Origin: an uncultured Solobacterium sp.
Lineage (GTDB): Bacteria; Bacillota_I; Bacilli_A; Erysipelotrichales; Erysipelotrichaceae
Assembly (NCBI GenBank): GCA_938039295.1
Contig: CALHUY010000052.1
Location: 4,835 to 68,834, forward strand
DNA length: 64,000 nucleotides
Reading direction: 5' to 3'
The translations under genes were made by a program, and so were the position numbers. Shown here piece by piece: positions 43,643 to 52,766 of the stretch (position 1 is its first letter; each line of letters starts with the position of its first letter). The notes below the pieces were generated by a model. That model had not been told where the DNA came from. It searched no databases and saw only the letters and a program-made list of their open reading frames with translations.

Positions 43643-44944
43643 ATGATAGATATTAATCTAATTAGAGAAAATCCAGAACTTGTTAAAGAGAATATCAAGA
43701 AGAAGTTCCAAGATGAAAAGTTAGTACTTGTTGATGAAGTATTAAATATGGATGCTGAGTATCGTGCTGCGAAAACACGTGGAGATACTCTGCGCGGAGA
43801 GAGAAATAAGATTTCTAAACAAATTGGTCTCTACATGAGAGATAAGAACATTGAAGCTGCAGAACAAGCCAAACAATCTGTAAAGGATATGGATGCAGAG
43901 CTAGAAAGCTTAGAAGTGAAGGAAGAGAAACTTGCTGAAGAAATCAAGAATAGAATGATGGTTATTCCTAATATCATTGATCCTTCAGTTCCAATTGGAA
44001 AAGATGATTCAGAAAATGTAGAAATCCAAAAATATGGCGAACCAGTCATTCCTTCATTTGAAATTCCATATCATACAGATATTTTAGAGAAACTTGCTGG
44101 TATTGATATTGATAGTGCTGGAAGAACATCTGGTAACGGCTTCTATTACTTACAAGGAGATGTAGCTAGATTACATTCTTCAATTCTTGCGTATGCTAGA
44201 GATTTCATGATCAATAGAGGATTTACTTACTTCATTCCTCCATTCATGATTCATAGTAGCGTTGTAACAGGTGTTATGAGTTTTGCAGAAATGCAAAATA
44301 TGATGTATAAGATTGAAGGTGAAGATTTATACCTAATTGGTACATCTGAACACTCAATGATTGGTCGTTTCATGGGTCAAATCTTAAAAGAAGAAGATTT
44401 ACCATACGCTTTAACATCATATAGCCCATGCTTCCGTAAGGAAGTTGGTGCACACGGAATCGAAGAAAGAGGTCTTTACCGTGTACATCAATTTGAAAAA
44501 CAAGAAATGGTAGTTGTATGTAAGCCTGAAGACTCTATGGAATGGTATGAGAAGTTATGGCAGAATAGCGTAGACTTCTTCCGTTCGTTAGATATTCCTG
44601 TAAGAACTTTGGAATGCTGCTCCGGTGACTTAGCAGATCTTAAGGTTAAGAGTTGCGACGTTGAAGCTTGGTCTCCACGTCAGAAGAAGTACTTTGAAGT
44701 TGGAAGCTGCTCTAATTTAGGTGATGCTCAGGCTAGAAGACTTGGAATTCGAATTAAGGGTGAAAAGGGCAACTACTTTGCACATACATTAAATAATACA
44801 GTAGTAGCTCCACCACGTATGCTAATTGCATTTGTTGAAAATAACTTAAATGAAGATGGATCACTCAATATTCCAGAACCACTCAGACCATATATGGGTG
44901 GACAGGACAAGATTGTTCCTCCAACAAAGAAGAAGAGTTTCTAA
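43643..44944 (+). CDS. serS: Seryl-tRNA synthetase
   Basis: A 433-residue class II synthetase that charges serine tRNA. The N-terminal antiparallel coiled coil spans about 27-105, rich in Lys and Glu. Class II motifs follow: motif 2 SPCFRKEVGAHG and motif 3 NTVVAPPRMLIAFVEN, with YLIGTSEHSMIG and VEAWSPRQKKYFEVGSCS. GAGGAGAGG precedes the ATG. Controlled by the upstream T-box, bordered on both sides by parS sites. Confidence 0.97.
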   Translation: MIDINLIRENPELVKENIKKKFQDEKLVLVDEVLNMDAEYRAAKTRGDTLRGERNKISKQIGLYMRDKNIEAAEQAKQSVKDMDAELESLEVKEEKLAEEIKNRMMVIPNIIDPSVPIGKDDSENVEIQKYGEPVIPSFEIPYHTDILEKLAGIDIDSAGRTSGNGFYYLQGDVARLHSSILAYARDFMINRGFTYFIPPFMIHSSVVTGVMSFAEMQNMMYKIEGEDLYLIGTSEHSMIGRFMGQILKEEDLPYALTSYSPCFRKEVGAHGIEERGLYRVHQFEKQEMVVVCKPEDSMEWYEKLWQNSVDFFRSLDIPVRTLECCSGDLADLKVKSCDVEAWSPRQKKYFEVGSCSNLGDAQARRLGIRIKGEKGNYFAHTLNNTVVAPPRMLIAFVENNLNEDGSLNIPEPLRPYMGGQDKIVPPTKKKSF

Positions 44945-44948
44945 AAAC

Positions 44949-44980
44949 AAAAGGATTGTTTCACGTGAAACAATCCTTTT
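44949..44980. terminator. Second parS site, doubling as the serS terminator hairpin
   Basis: The identical parS core TGTTTCACGTGAAACA at 44957-44972 lies within a perfect 32-bp palindrome whose arms end AAAAGG and CCTTTT. It lies five bases after the serS stop and ends in T4, so the transcript would fold into a 14-bp or longer stem and could terminate. It is thus a candidate dual-purpose ParB site and intrinsic terminator. Confidence 0.88.
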
Positions 44981-44991
44981 AAAATACATAC

Positions 44992-45020
44992 TTGGAGAAG
45001 TAAGATAAATTTGCTATAAT
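44992..45020 (+). promoter_or_regulatory. Promoter of the SRP RNA gene
   Basis: -35 TTGGAG (44992-44997), 17-base spacer, -10 TATAAT (45015-45020), about seven bases before the RNA 5' end. Confidence 0.75.
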
Positions 45021-45026
45021 CATACA

Positions 45027-45103
<77 letters not shown>

Positions 45104-45113
45104 CTTTTATTTT

Positions 45114-45608
45114 ATGAAAACACACGAAGAATACATGGAACTAGCTCTAGAAGAAGCTAGAAAAGCAGAAGAAATCGATGAAGTTCCTGTGGGATGTGTC
45201 ATTGTATGTGATGGAGAAGTAATTTCACGTGGGCACAATCTTAAAGAACAACTAAACCAGGCATATGCACACGCTGAAATGATAGCTATCCAGAAAGCAG
45301 CAGAAGTAAAAGGGAATTGGTGTCTAAATGACTGTGATTTATATGTAACTCTAGAACCATGTATGATGTGTACAGGGATTATCAATCTTTCTCGTATAAG
45401 ATCAGTATATTATGGCACAACAGATCCAAAAGGCGGATGTTTAGAGACAGTAATCGATTTAAAGAAGATAAATAGACTTAATCATTATCCAAATATAGTC
45501 GGAAATATCCTCCAAAAAGAGTGTGCTGAAATACTAACAAATTACTTCCGTAAAAAAAGAGAAATCACAAAGGAGAAAAAACAGAAAAATAAAGCCAATA
45601 TACAGTGA
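45114..45608 (+). CDS. tadA: tRNA adenosine(34) deaminase
   Basis: A 164-residue zinc deaminase that converts A34 of arginine tRNA to inosine. HAEMIAI provides the zinc histidine and proton-shuttle glutamate, and PCMMC gives the zinc cysteines. N-terminus MKTHEEYMELALEEAR fits the family; an in-frame start at 45081 would fall inside the SRP RNA and is rejected. No Shine-Dalgarno is visible before the ATG at 45114. The C-terminus is unusually Lys-rich. Gene neighbours ffs and dnaX match the Bacillus region in content, though order differs (tadA-scr-dnaX there). Confidence 0.92.
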   Translation: MKTHEEYMELALEEARKAEEIDEVPVGCVIVCDGEVISRGHNLKEQLNQAYAHAEMIAIQKAAEVKGNWCLNDCDLYVTLEPCMMCTGIINLSRIRSVYYGTTDPKGGCLETVIDLKKINRLNHYPNIVGNILQKECAEILTNYFRKKREITKEKKQKNKANIQ

Positions 45609-45636
45609 ATTCCTACATGTGAATGTAGGAATTTTG
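45608..45636 (+). terminator. Terminator after tadA
   Basis: AATTCCTACAT, loop GTGA, ATGTAGGAATT, then TTG. Perfect 11-bp stem. Its T tract overlaps the next promoter element. Confidence 0.83.
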
Positions 45637-45643
45637 TTATAAT
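45635..45643 (+). promoter_or_regulatory. Extended -10 promoter of dnaX-ebfC-recR
   Basis: TGTTATAAT, a perfect TGnTATAAT element 21 bases before the dnaX ATG, directly abutting the tadA terminator; no good -35. Confidence 0.62.
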
Positions 45644-45664
45644 GAATATACTGGGAGAAAAATA

Positions 45665-47383
45665 ATGTCAAAGCAAGCGTTATATCAAAAATATCGTTCA
45701 TCAAACTTCGAAGAAGTAGTAGGACAAGAGTATATAGTTCAATCAATTAAGAATGCTGTACGTGAGCATAAAGTTGGCCACGCATATCTTTTCTGTGGTC
45801 CAAGAGGAACCGGAAAGACTACAATGGCAAGACTTCTGGCAAAAGCAGTAAACTGCGAACATCCAGAGAAGGCTCCATGTGAAGAATGTGATAACTGTAT
45901 AGCCGCAAATAGCGGAACACATCCAGATATTATTGAAATTAACGCAGCAAACGAAACTCACGTGGAAGATATCCGTGATTTGATTGATCGAAGCAAACTT
46001 GCACCAATGCAAGGCCATCATAAAGTGTATATTGTGGACGAGGTACATCAGCTATCCAGTGCTGCATCTAGCGCATTACTAAAGACATTAGAAGAACCAC
46101 CAGAAAATGTTATCTTTGTACTAGCTACAACAGATCCACAAAAATTACTACCAACAATTATTTCAAGATGCCAACGCTTTGACTTTACAAAATTACGTAA
46201 AGACCAAATTAAAAATCATCTATTAGATATCGCAAAGAAAGAGAATATCTTCTTAGATGAAGAAGCAGCCGAAAATATTGCGGTGCTATGTGACGGTGGT
46301 ATGCGAGATGCCTTAAGTATTATGGATCAATGTGCATCTTATACAAGTGATCATATTACAGCTGAAGAAGTAGACCATATTTATGGACTAGCATCTATTG
46401 AAGAAAAGATAAACTTAATACATTCAATTCATGCAGGAAATTTAGAAGATATCCTAACAAGAATTAAGAAGTATGAGCACAAAGGTATCGACTTCCAGAA
46501 GTTTACAGATGGAATGATAGATATTCTAAAAGATGTCGTTATTTACCATTCTACAAAGAAAGATACTTTACTCAAACTTATTACAAAAGAACAAGCAGAA
46601 TCTTTATCAGAAATATTAAATCAAAAAACATGCATGCATATAATTGAAAAGATGTTTGATTCTAAAGATAAGTTTAGAATCGCAACATCTTCTGCAAGTT
46701 GTTTTGAAGTAATTTGTTTGGGTCTAGCAATTCAGCCTACTATAGAAACTGTGATGGTTGAAAAGCATGTAGAAGTTGCCACTAAACCACAAGAAAGTAG
46801 TTATGTTGTACCTACAGTAGAACTAAAAGAACCAGAAAAACCTATAGAACAACCAATGGAAATCAAGGAAGAACAAAAGCCTGTAGAGCCAATAAAGACA
46901 AAGGTTTCTACAAGTTCTAACGAACTCTCGGTTGAAGAAATATTAACACTTCTTGTACAATGCAAAAAAGCAATTAAATTCGAAGATGATGAGAAGTTCA
47001 ACAAGATTCATAGTTTATTTGATATGGAAAGCAAGAAGTATACATCACTTCTTGAAGAGACAAGAATTGTCGCAAGTGGACTTGATTGTGTTGTACTAAC
47101 TACCGATTCTAAAGTGCTAGCAAATCGAATGAATGAACCAAAGATGAATCAAGAGTTATATCAATTTGCAAAAGAAACTTTAGGTATTGATAAGATGTTG
47201 TATATCGCGACAAATGAAGCAATGAAAGATGCAACACTTAAGTTTATCGAACTAAAGAAATCAGGTAATCTACCACAGCCAAAATCAATCGTTCGATACA
47301 CAATTGAAAAGCCACAAGAACTAACAACAGAAGACAAAGTAAAAGCAATTTTCAATCCAGAAATATTAGAAATAGAGGAATAA
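45665..47383 (+). CDS. dnaX: DNA polymerase III subunits gamma/tau
   Basis: A 572-residue clamp-loader ATPase. Walker A CGPRGTGKTTMARLLA, zinc-type cysteines in CEHPEKAPCEECDNC, Walker B VYIVDEVHQLSS and the SRC box IISRCQRFDF are intact. A linker rich in Pro, Glu and Lys (about 380-410) separates the ATPase from the tau C-terminus that contacts the polymerase. GGGAG precedes the ATG. First of the dnaX-ebfC-recR set. Confidence 0.95.
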   Translation: MSKQALYQKYRSSNFEEVVGQEYIVQSIKNAVREHKVGHAYLFCGPRGTGKTTMARLLAKAVNCEHPEKAPCEECDNCIAANSGTHPDIIEINAANETHVEDIRDLIDRSKLAPMQGHHKVYIVDEVHQLSSAASSALLKTLEEPPENVIFVLATTDPQKLLPTIISRCQRFDFTKLRKDQIKNHLLDIAKKENIFLDEEAAENIAVLCDGGMRDALSIMDQCASYTSDHITAEEVDHIYGLASIEEKINLIHSIHAGNLEDILTRIKKYEHKGIDFQKFTDGMIDILKDVVIYHSTKKDTLLKLITKEQAESLSEILNQKTCMHIIEKMFDSKDKFRIATSSASCFEVICLGLAIQPTIETVMVEKHVEVATKPQESSYVVPTVELKEPEKPIEQPMEIKEEQKPVEPIKTKVSTSSNELSVEEILTLLVQCKKAIKFEDDEKFNKIHSLFDMESKKYTSLLEETRIVASGLDCVVLTTDSKVLANRMNEPKMNQELYQFAKETLGIDKMLYIATNEAMKDATLKFIELKKSGNLPQPKSIVRYTIEKPQELTTEDKVKAIFNPEILEIEE

Positions 47384-47386
47384 AAA

Positions 47387-47692
47387 ATGGATATTCAGAA
47401 ATTAATGGAACAAGCCCGCCAGATGCAAGACAATCTCGGCAAAATTGAAGAAGAACTTAATGCGACAGAGTACGAAGGTAAAGCTGGAGGAAATGGTGTT
47501 AAGGTTGTTGTAAATGGAAGAAACGAAGTGCAATCTGTAGAAATCGCAGATGATCTTATGTCTGTAGACAACAAAGAAATGTTACAAGACTTAATTTTAA
47601 TCGCTGTAAATGAAGCGGTTGAAAAGGCATTCCAAGATAGAGAAAACAAACTTGGTTCTGCCACCAGCGGATTAAATCTTCCGGGGATGTAA
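47387..47692 (+). CDS. ebfC: Nucleoid-associated protein YbaB/EbfC
   Basis: A 101-residue dimeric DNA-binding protein. MDIQKLMEQARQMQDN, GKAGGNGVKVVVNGRNEV and the terminal GLNLPGM are family signatures. It lies between dnaX and recR, three bases from dnaX, in the universal order; DNA compaction or recombination support is the expected role. Confidence 0.94.
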   Translation: MDIQKLMEQARQMQDNLGKIEEELNATEYEGKAGGNGVKVVVNGRNEVQSVEIADDLMSVDNKEMLQDLILIAVNEAVEKAFQDRENKLGSATSGLNLPGM

Positions 47693-47695
47693 AGA

Positions 47696-48292
47696 ATGTA
47701 CCCAAAGAGTTTAACTGAATTAATTGAACGATTAAAATTCTTGCCTGGTGTTGGTGAAAAGACAGCAGAAAGATACGCGTTTTCTATTATGGAAATGAAT
47801 CTGCAAGAGGCAAAAGAATTCGCACAGGCAATTAATGATGTTCATGAGAAGATAACTCATTGTAGGATATGTGGAAATCTTTCTGAGAAAGACGAATGTG
47901 AAATTTGTCGTGATGAAAGTCGCAATCATAAACAGATTTTCGTAGTACAGTCTCCTAAAGATGTTATCGCAATGGAAAAAACAGCAGAATACCGTGGTAC
48001 ATATCATGTATTAAATGGTTTAATTTCCTCAAGTAAAGGTATCATGCCAAACGACTTAAATATTGAGTCACTACTTACAAGACTGCCTGAAGCAGAAGAA
48101 GTAATTTTAGGTACCAATATCACAATTGATGGAGAAACTACAGCGATGTATTTAGATAAACTCATTACATCTCGTTATCCAAATGTATTAGTAACTAGAA
48201 TTGCACATGGTTTACCATCAGGTGGAATGCTAGATTACGCAGACGAAATGACACTTGCGCATGCATTAGCAGATCGTCGCAAGATGAAATAG
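47696..48292 (+). CDS. recR: Recombination protein RecR
   Basis: A 198-residue protein of the RecFOR pathway. N-terminal helix-hairpin-helix LKFLPGVGEKTAERYAF, zinc finger CRICGNLSEKDECEIC, and a TOPRIM domain (IFVVQSPKDVIAME, then EEVILGTNITIDGE). C-terminal Walker-like RIAHGLPSGGMLDYAD. Works with RecF, encoded in the gyrase operon. Confidence 0.96.
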   Translation: MYPKSLTELIERLKFLPGVGEKTAERYAFSIMEMNLQEAKEFAQAINDVHEKITHCRICGNLSEKDECEICRDESRNHKQIFVVQSPKDVIAMEKTAEYRGTYHVLNGLISSSKGIMPNDLNIESLLTRLPEAEEVILGTNITIDGETTAMYLDKLITSRYPNVLVTRIAHGLPSGGMLDYADEMTLAHALADRRKMK

Positions 48293-48307
48293 AAAAGAGG
48301 TGTTTCT

Positions 48308-49975
48308 ATGAATACAGATTTAAAGATTGCACAAGCAGCTGTCCTGGAGCCAATTGATACAATTGCGCAAAAAGCAGGAATCCCAGAAGAGTACTTGGAA
48401 CTATATGGCAAAGAAAAAGCCAAAGTAAACATTAAGCTCATGGAAACACTAGCAGACAAGCCAGATGGAAAACTGGTATTAGTAACTGCAATCAACCCTA
48501 CAAAAGCAGGTGAAGGTAAATCCACTACTTCTATCGGTTTAGCGGATGGTTTATCAAAGATAAATAAAAATGTTATGGCATGTTTGCGCGAACCATCATT
48601 AGGACCAGTATTTGGTTTAAAGGGTGGCGCAACAGGTGGTGGATATGCGCAGGTAGTTCCTATGGAGTCTATCAACCTACACTTTACAGGTGACATGCAT
48701 GCAATCACAACAGCCAATAATTTAATCGCAGCTATCTTAGACAACTCAATCTTCCAAGGAAATCCACTCAATATCGATCCAACAAGAGTAACTTGGAAGC
48801 GTTGCTTAGATATGAATGATCGTACATTACGTGATATTACAATCGCGCAAAAGAAAAAATCAAATGGTGTTGAAAGAGAAGACCACTTTGTAATTACTGT
48901 GGCTTCTGAAGTAATGGCAATCTTATGTCTTTCAAAAGACTTACAAGATTTTGAAAAGAGAATTGGAAGAGCGGTAGTAGCGTATACATATGACAATCAA
49001 CCAGTTACGGTAAATGATATTCAAGCTGCTGGCGCAGCTACGGTTGTTATGAAGGAAGCTATTAATCCAAACTTAGTTCAAACTTTAGAGCATACTCCAA
49101 CATTCATTCATGGTGGACCATTCGCTAATATTGCGCATGGATGTAACTCGGTTATCGCAACAAAGATGGCTTTAAAACTAGCGGATTATGTTGTAACAGA
49201 AGCTGGCTTTGGCGCAGATTTAGGTGCTGAAAAATTCTTAGATATTAAGTGCCGCTTAGCAGAGTTAAATCCATCTGCAGTTGTTGTGGTCGCAACCATT
49301 CGTGCCCTAAAGATGCATGGTGGAGTTGAACAAGAAAATCTTGACCAACCAAATGTTGAAGCGATGCTTGCAGGTGCGAAGAACTTACAGAAACATATTG
49401 AAACAGTTCAAAGTTTTAAACTTCCATTTATTGTCGCTATCAATAAGTTTGCAAAAGATAGTAAGGAAGAAGTGGAAGCTCTACTTACATGGTGCCATGA
49501 AAATAACTATCCAGTTGCGGAAGCAGATGGATGGGCAAAAGGTGGCGATGGTATGTTGGATCTAGCAAATAAAGTTGTAGAGATCACAGACCATGCATGC
49601 AAGTATCAGCCAATCTACGATGTGGAAGATTCCATTGAAACTAAAATCACAAAGATTTGTGAAATAGTATATGGTTCACCACATGTAGAATTTAGTGAAC
49701 TAACAAAGACAAAGATTCAGGACTTTATCAAACATGGATGGGATAAATTACCAGTATGCATGGCAAAGACACCATTATCACTGAGTGATGATCCTACTCT
49801 TAAGGGAAGACCGGAAAACTTTGTAACACATATTACAGATATCTCAGTATCTGCTGGTGCCGGCTTTGTGGTTGTATATACTGGTAATGTACTCACAATG
49901 CCAGGACTTCCAAAAGTGCCAGCAGCAGTGAATATGGGAATTGATGAAAGTGGAGAAACCTACGGCTTATTCTAA
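48308..49975 (+). CDS. fhs: Formate-tetrahydrofolate ligase
   Basis: A 555-residue enzyme that joins formate to tetrahydrofolate with ATP, giving 10-formyl-THF for purines and initiator Met-tRNA. P-loop INPTKAGEGKSTTSIGL is near residue 65. GGATGGGYAQVVPM, NLHFTGDMHAI and the C-terminal GMLDLANKV and VYTGNVLTMPGLPKVPAA are diagnostic. Typical of anaerobes using formate as a one-carbon source. No terminator separates it from the next gene, so it probably leads a folate-linked transcript that also carries mnmG. Confidence 0.96.
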   Translation: MNTDLKIAQAAVLEPIDTIAQKAGIPEEYLELYGKEKAKVNIKLMETLADKPDGKLVLVTAINPTKAGEGKSTTSIGLADGLSKINKNVMACLREPSLGPVFGLKGGATGGGYAQVVPMESINLHFTGDMHAITTANNLIAAILDNSIFQGNPLNIDPTRVTWKRCLDMNDRTLRDITIAQKKKSNGVEREDHFVITVASEVMAILCLSKDLQDFEKRIGRAVVAYTYDNQPVTVNDIQAAGAATVVMKEAINPNLVQTLEHTPTFIHGGPFANIAHGCNSVIATKMALKLADYVVTEAGFGADLGAEKFLDIKCRLAELNPSAVVVVATIRALKMHGGVEQENLDQPNVEAMLAGAKNLQKHIETVQSFKLPFIVAINKFAKDSKEEVEALLTWCHENNYPVAEADGWAKGGDGMLDLANKVVEITDHACKYQPIYDVEDSIETKITKICEIVYGSPHVEFSELTKTKIQDFIKHGWDKLPVCMAKTPLSLSDDPTLKGRPENFVTHITDISVSAGAGFVVVYTGNVLTMPGLPKVPAAVNMGIDESGETYGLF

Positions 49976-49999
49976 TTAAGATAGAAAGGAGGAATTGTA

Positions 50000-50896
50000 A
50001 TGGGATCAATTGCATATGTAACAGATGAAAATATGCTTGCATATCATCGCTTATGTAGAAATCAATCGATACTCTTTTGGCGATTATCCAATAAGAAGTT
50101 TACGGATTTCCGTAAAGGAGATTTGCTGTTCTTCTTTGCAAGACCAAATCATGGACGTAAGAAAGCATTGATTGGCTATGCACATTATGATTCTGAAATA
50201 AATCTTTCACTTAAACAGATGTGGAATCGATATGGCGATTCCACTGGATACGACACACAAGATGGGCTCTACGCAGCGATAGAAAAAGCATCTCGTGGCA
50301 ATATACCGCCAAAGATGAATTGCTTATATCTAACAAACGTTGTGTTCTTCTTATCACCTGTCTATCCAGAAGATGTAGGTATTTCTATACAAAACAATCT
50401 TGAAAGTTATTGTTATCTAGATAAAGATAGTCCAAAGATAACTGCTAAGATTTTACAACAAGCACAAAAACACGGTATCGACCTATGGAGTGCGAATCCA
50501 AATATCACTCCAGAAGAAATCTTTAAAGAAGATGCCGCAAAACATTATCTAGCAGTCATCTCACAAGAGATTGGTCAAGATAGTGGAAATGAAAGACAAC
50601 AACGTACGCTTGAAAAATATGCAAAACAGAAAGCGAAAGAATCTGGTTGGGAATTAATTCGTGGTAGTAATACAGAATGTATTCGTATGAATGGAACTGA
50701 AATACAAATTGCAATTCCGTTTGTATCACAAGTGAAAGAACAACCTCAGAAGATTCGAGAATATATAGGAAGGCTAACGATGTATCGCTTGTTGGCCAAG
50801 CATCAGGGTTTGGAAGGCAAAATCAGATTTGAAATACTTTCCCCAAATATACCTGACGTATTAAAGGAAATGGTGGAAGAAATAAACAATGAGTGA
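50000..50896 (+). CDS. Hypothetical protein with a possible PUA/EVE-like N-terminal domain
   Basis: A 298-residue cytosolic protein not recognised with certainty. Residues about 1-130 resemble a PUA/EVE-type fold: SILFWRLSNKKFTDFRKGD, LLFFFARPNHGRKKALIGY and later MNCLYLTNVVFF. A helical C-terminal part follows, with KYAKQKAKESGWELIRGSN and ECIRMNGTEIQIAIPF, which recalls a nuclease-like core without a full catalytic motif. GGAGG precedes the ATG. Its end overlaps mnmG by eight bases, so it is translationally coupled to tRNA modification. Function unknown. Confidence 0.78.
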   Translation: MGSIAYVTDENMLAYHRLCRNQSILFWRLSNKKFTDFRKGDLLFFFARPNHGRKKALIGYAHYDSEINLSLKQMWNRYGDSTGYDTQDGLYAAIEKASRGNIPPKMNCLYLTNVVFFLSPVYPEDVGISIQNNLESYCYLDKDSPKITAKILQQAQKHGIDLWSANPNITPEEIFKEDAAKHYLAVISQEIGQDSGNERQQRTLEKYAKQKAKESGWELIRGSNTECIRMNGTEIQIAIPFVSQVKEQPQKIREYIGRLTMYRLLAKHQGLEGKIRFEILSPNIPDVLKEMVEEINNE

Positions 50897-52763
50897 TTTT
50901 GATATTATTGTCATTGGCGGTGGTCATGCGGGTATTGAAGCTGCGCTGGCTGCTGCGCGACTAAAAAAGAAAACCTGTCTTTTGACATTGAAGATAGAAA
51001 ATATTGGAAAGATGCCATGTAATCCATCCGTAGGTGGACCGGCAAAAGGAATTGTTGTAAGAGAAATTGACGCCTTAGGTGGTCAAATGGCGATTACTGC
51101 CGATAAGACAGCGCTGCAATTCAAGATGTTAAATAGCGCAAAAGGTCCAGGTGTACGTGCACTTCGTGTACAGTCAGATAAACTTGCGTATAAGCGTATG
51201 ATGCAAGATATCTGTTTACATCAAGAAAACCTAAGTGTAATTGAAGGCATGGCGAGCAAACTTAACGTAACTGACAACAAAGTTACAGGTATTACGTTAA
51301 AAGATGGAACTGTGATGAATGCCAAGATTGTGATTGTAACAACAGGCACATATATGGCAGGTGTAAATATGATTTCATCAGAAGTTACACCAGGTGGTCC
51401 AGATCTTGAACCAACGACAGGGGACTTATCAGAGTCTTTACGAGAGTTAGGATTAAAAACCTTCAGATTAAAGACAGGAACACCACCAAGAATCCTGCGT
51501 TCATCCATCGACTTTAGTAAAGTTAAATTAGAACCGGGTACAGAAGGATTCTTACATTTCTCAGAATTAACGACAAAAGAAGATGTATTACCATATGATA
51601 AACAAGTATCTTGTCATATGACCTATACAACCCCAGAAACACATGAATATATCTTAGGAAATCTCAATAAATCCAGTATGTATTCTGGTGTCGTTAAGGG
51701 AGTTGGACCTCGTTATTGTCCATCTATTGAAGATAAACTTGTACGCTTCCAAGATAAACCAAGACATCTATTATTCTTGGAGCCAGAGTCACTAGAGTTA
51801 GATACCATTTACCTACAAGGATTCTCCACATCACTTCCAAGAGATATCCAAGAAAAGATGGTGCATTCATTACCGGGTTTCGAAAATGCAGTAATTAAAA
51901 AATATGCATACGCAATTGAATACGATGCAATCGATCCAATTCAAATGAAGCCAAGTTTTGAATCAAAGGTGATTGAAAATCTATTTACGGCAGGTCAAGT
52001 AAATGGTACTTCAGGTTATGAAGAAGCTGCTGGTCAAGGACTACTTGCGGGAATAAACGCATGTATGAAACTTGATGGAAAAGAACCACTTATTCTGGCA
52101 AGAAATGAAGCGTATATTGGAGTCATGGTTGATGATTTAACAACTAAGGGCACATTAGAACCATATCGCTTATTAACATCACGTGCAGAGTTTAGATTGT
52201 TGTTAAGACATGATAACGCTGATCAAAGATTAATTGAATATGGACGCCAAGTTGGACTTGTCAGTCAAGAAAGATATGATGCATACCTTGAAAAGATGGA
52301 GAATGTGAAGAAGTTAATACAACATCTATCTGAAACAACATTCGTACAAGATGAGGAAAAGATACATGCATACCTTACTTCATTAGGATATGAAAGTGAT
52401 GCACATATTGGTATTAATGGAATTGATTTAGTAAAACGTCCAAATGTCACAACAAAGGAACTTCTCGCTACAATTGGGGAAGAAGTTGATGAAGAAATTG
52501 CTAACCAGTGCGATATCGAACTAAAATATGCAGGCTATATTGATAAAGCAAAACGAGAAGCCAATAAGCTAAAAGAGATGGATGGTATAAAATTGGGTGT
52601 CGATTTCAATTATGATGAGGTTGATAACCTATCTATTGAAGGTAGACAGAAGCTAATGAAGTATAAACCAGCCACGATGGGACAGGCATCCAGAATTTCA
52701 GGTGTTAACCCAGCCGATATCGCAGTACTTGCGATTGCCATTAAACAAGGAAAAGGAAGATAA
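50889..52763 (+). CDS. mnmG: tRNA uridine-5-carboxymethylaminomethyl synthesis enzyme MnmG
   Basis: A 624-residue FAD enzyme that, with MnmE, modifies U34 of several tRNAs using methylene-THF. FAD motif VIGGGHAGIEAALAAAR; catalytic-loop cysteine region MPCNPSVGGPAKGI; EVTPGGPDLEPTTG-type segment; TSGYEEAAGQGLLAGINA; and tRNA-binding C-terminus ending AIKQGKGR. The partner mnmE is not in the window. Coupled upstream to the PUA-like gene and followed three bases later by the ThyX-like gene. Confidence 0.96.
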   Translation: MSDFDIIVIGGGHAGIEAALAAARLKKKTCLLTLKIENIGKMPCNPSVGGPAKGIVVREIDALGGQMAITADKTALQFKMLNSAKGPGVRALRVQSDKLAYKRMMQDICLHQENLSVIEGMASKLNVTDNKVTGITLKDGTVMNAKIVIVTTGTYMAGVNMISSEVTPGGPDLEPTTGDLSESLRELGLKTFRLKTGTPPRILRSSIDFSKVKLEPGTEGFLHFSELTTKEDVLPYDKQVSCHMTYTTPETHEYILGNLNKSSMYSGVVKGVGPRYCPSIEDKLVRFQDKPRHLLFLEPESLELDTIYLQGFSTSLPRDIQEKMVHSLPGFENAVIKKYAYAIEYDAIDPIQMKPSFESKVIENLFTAGQVNGTSGYEEAAGQGLLAGINACMKLDGKEPLILARNEAYIGVMVDDLTTKGTLEPYRLLTSRAEFRLLLRHDNADQRLIEYGRQVGLVSQERYDAYLEKMENVKKLIQHLSETTFVQDEEKIHAYLTSLGYESDAHIGINGIDLVKRPNVTTKELLATIGEEVDEEIANQCDIELKYAGYIDKAKREANKLKEMDGIKLGVDFNYDEVDNLSIEGRQKLMKYKPATMGQASRISGVNPADIAVLAIAIKQGKGR

Positions 52764-52766
52764 GAA

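Noticed and set aside
45222..45236. TTTCACGTGG in tadA as a third parS
   Set aside because: Only one arm matches the parS palindrome; the other arm diverges.
46960..46980. A-run in dnaX as a programmed frameshift site
   Set aside because: The six A residues are in the phase AAA AAA G, not the A AAA AAG phase needed for E. coli-style slippage, and no stimulatory stem was evident.
48235..48996. Long open frame (253 codons) on the minus strand within fhs
   Set aside because: It lies antisense to a strongly conserved enzyme and its translation is Ser/Ile/Phe-rich with no family resemblance; a shadow of biased codons.
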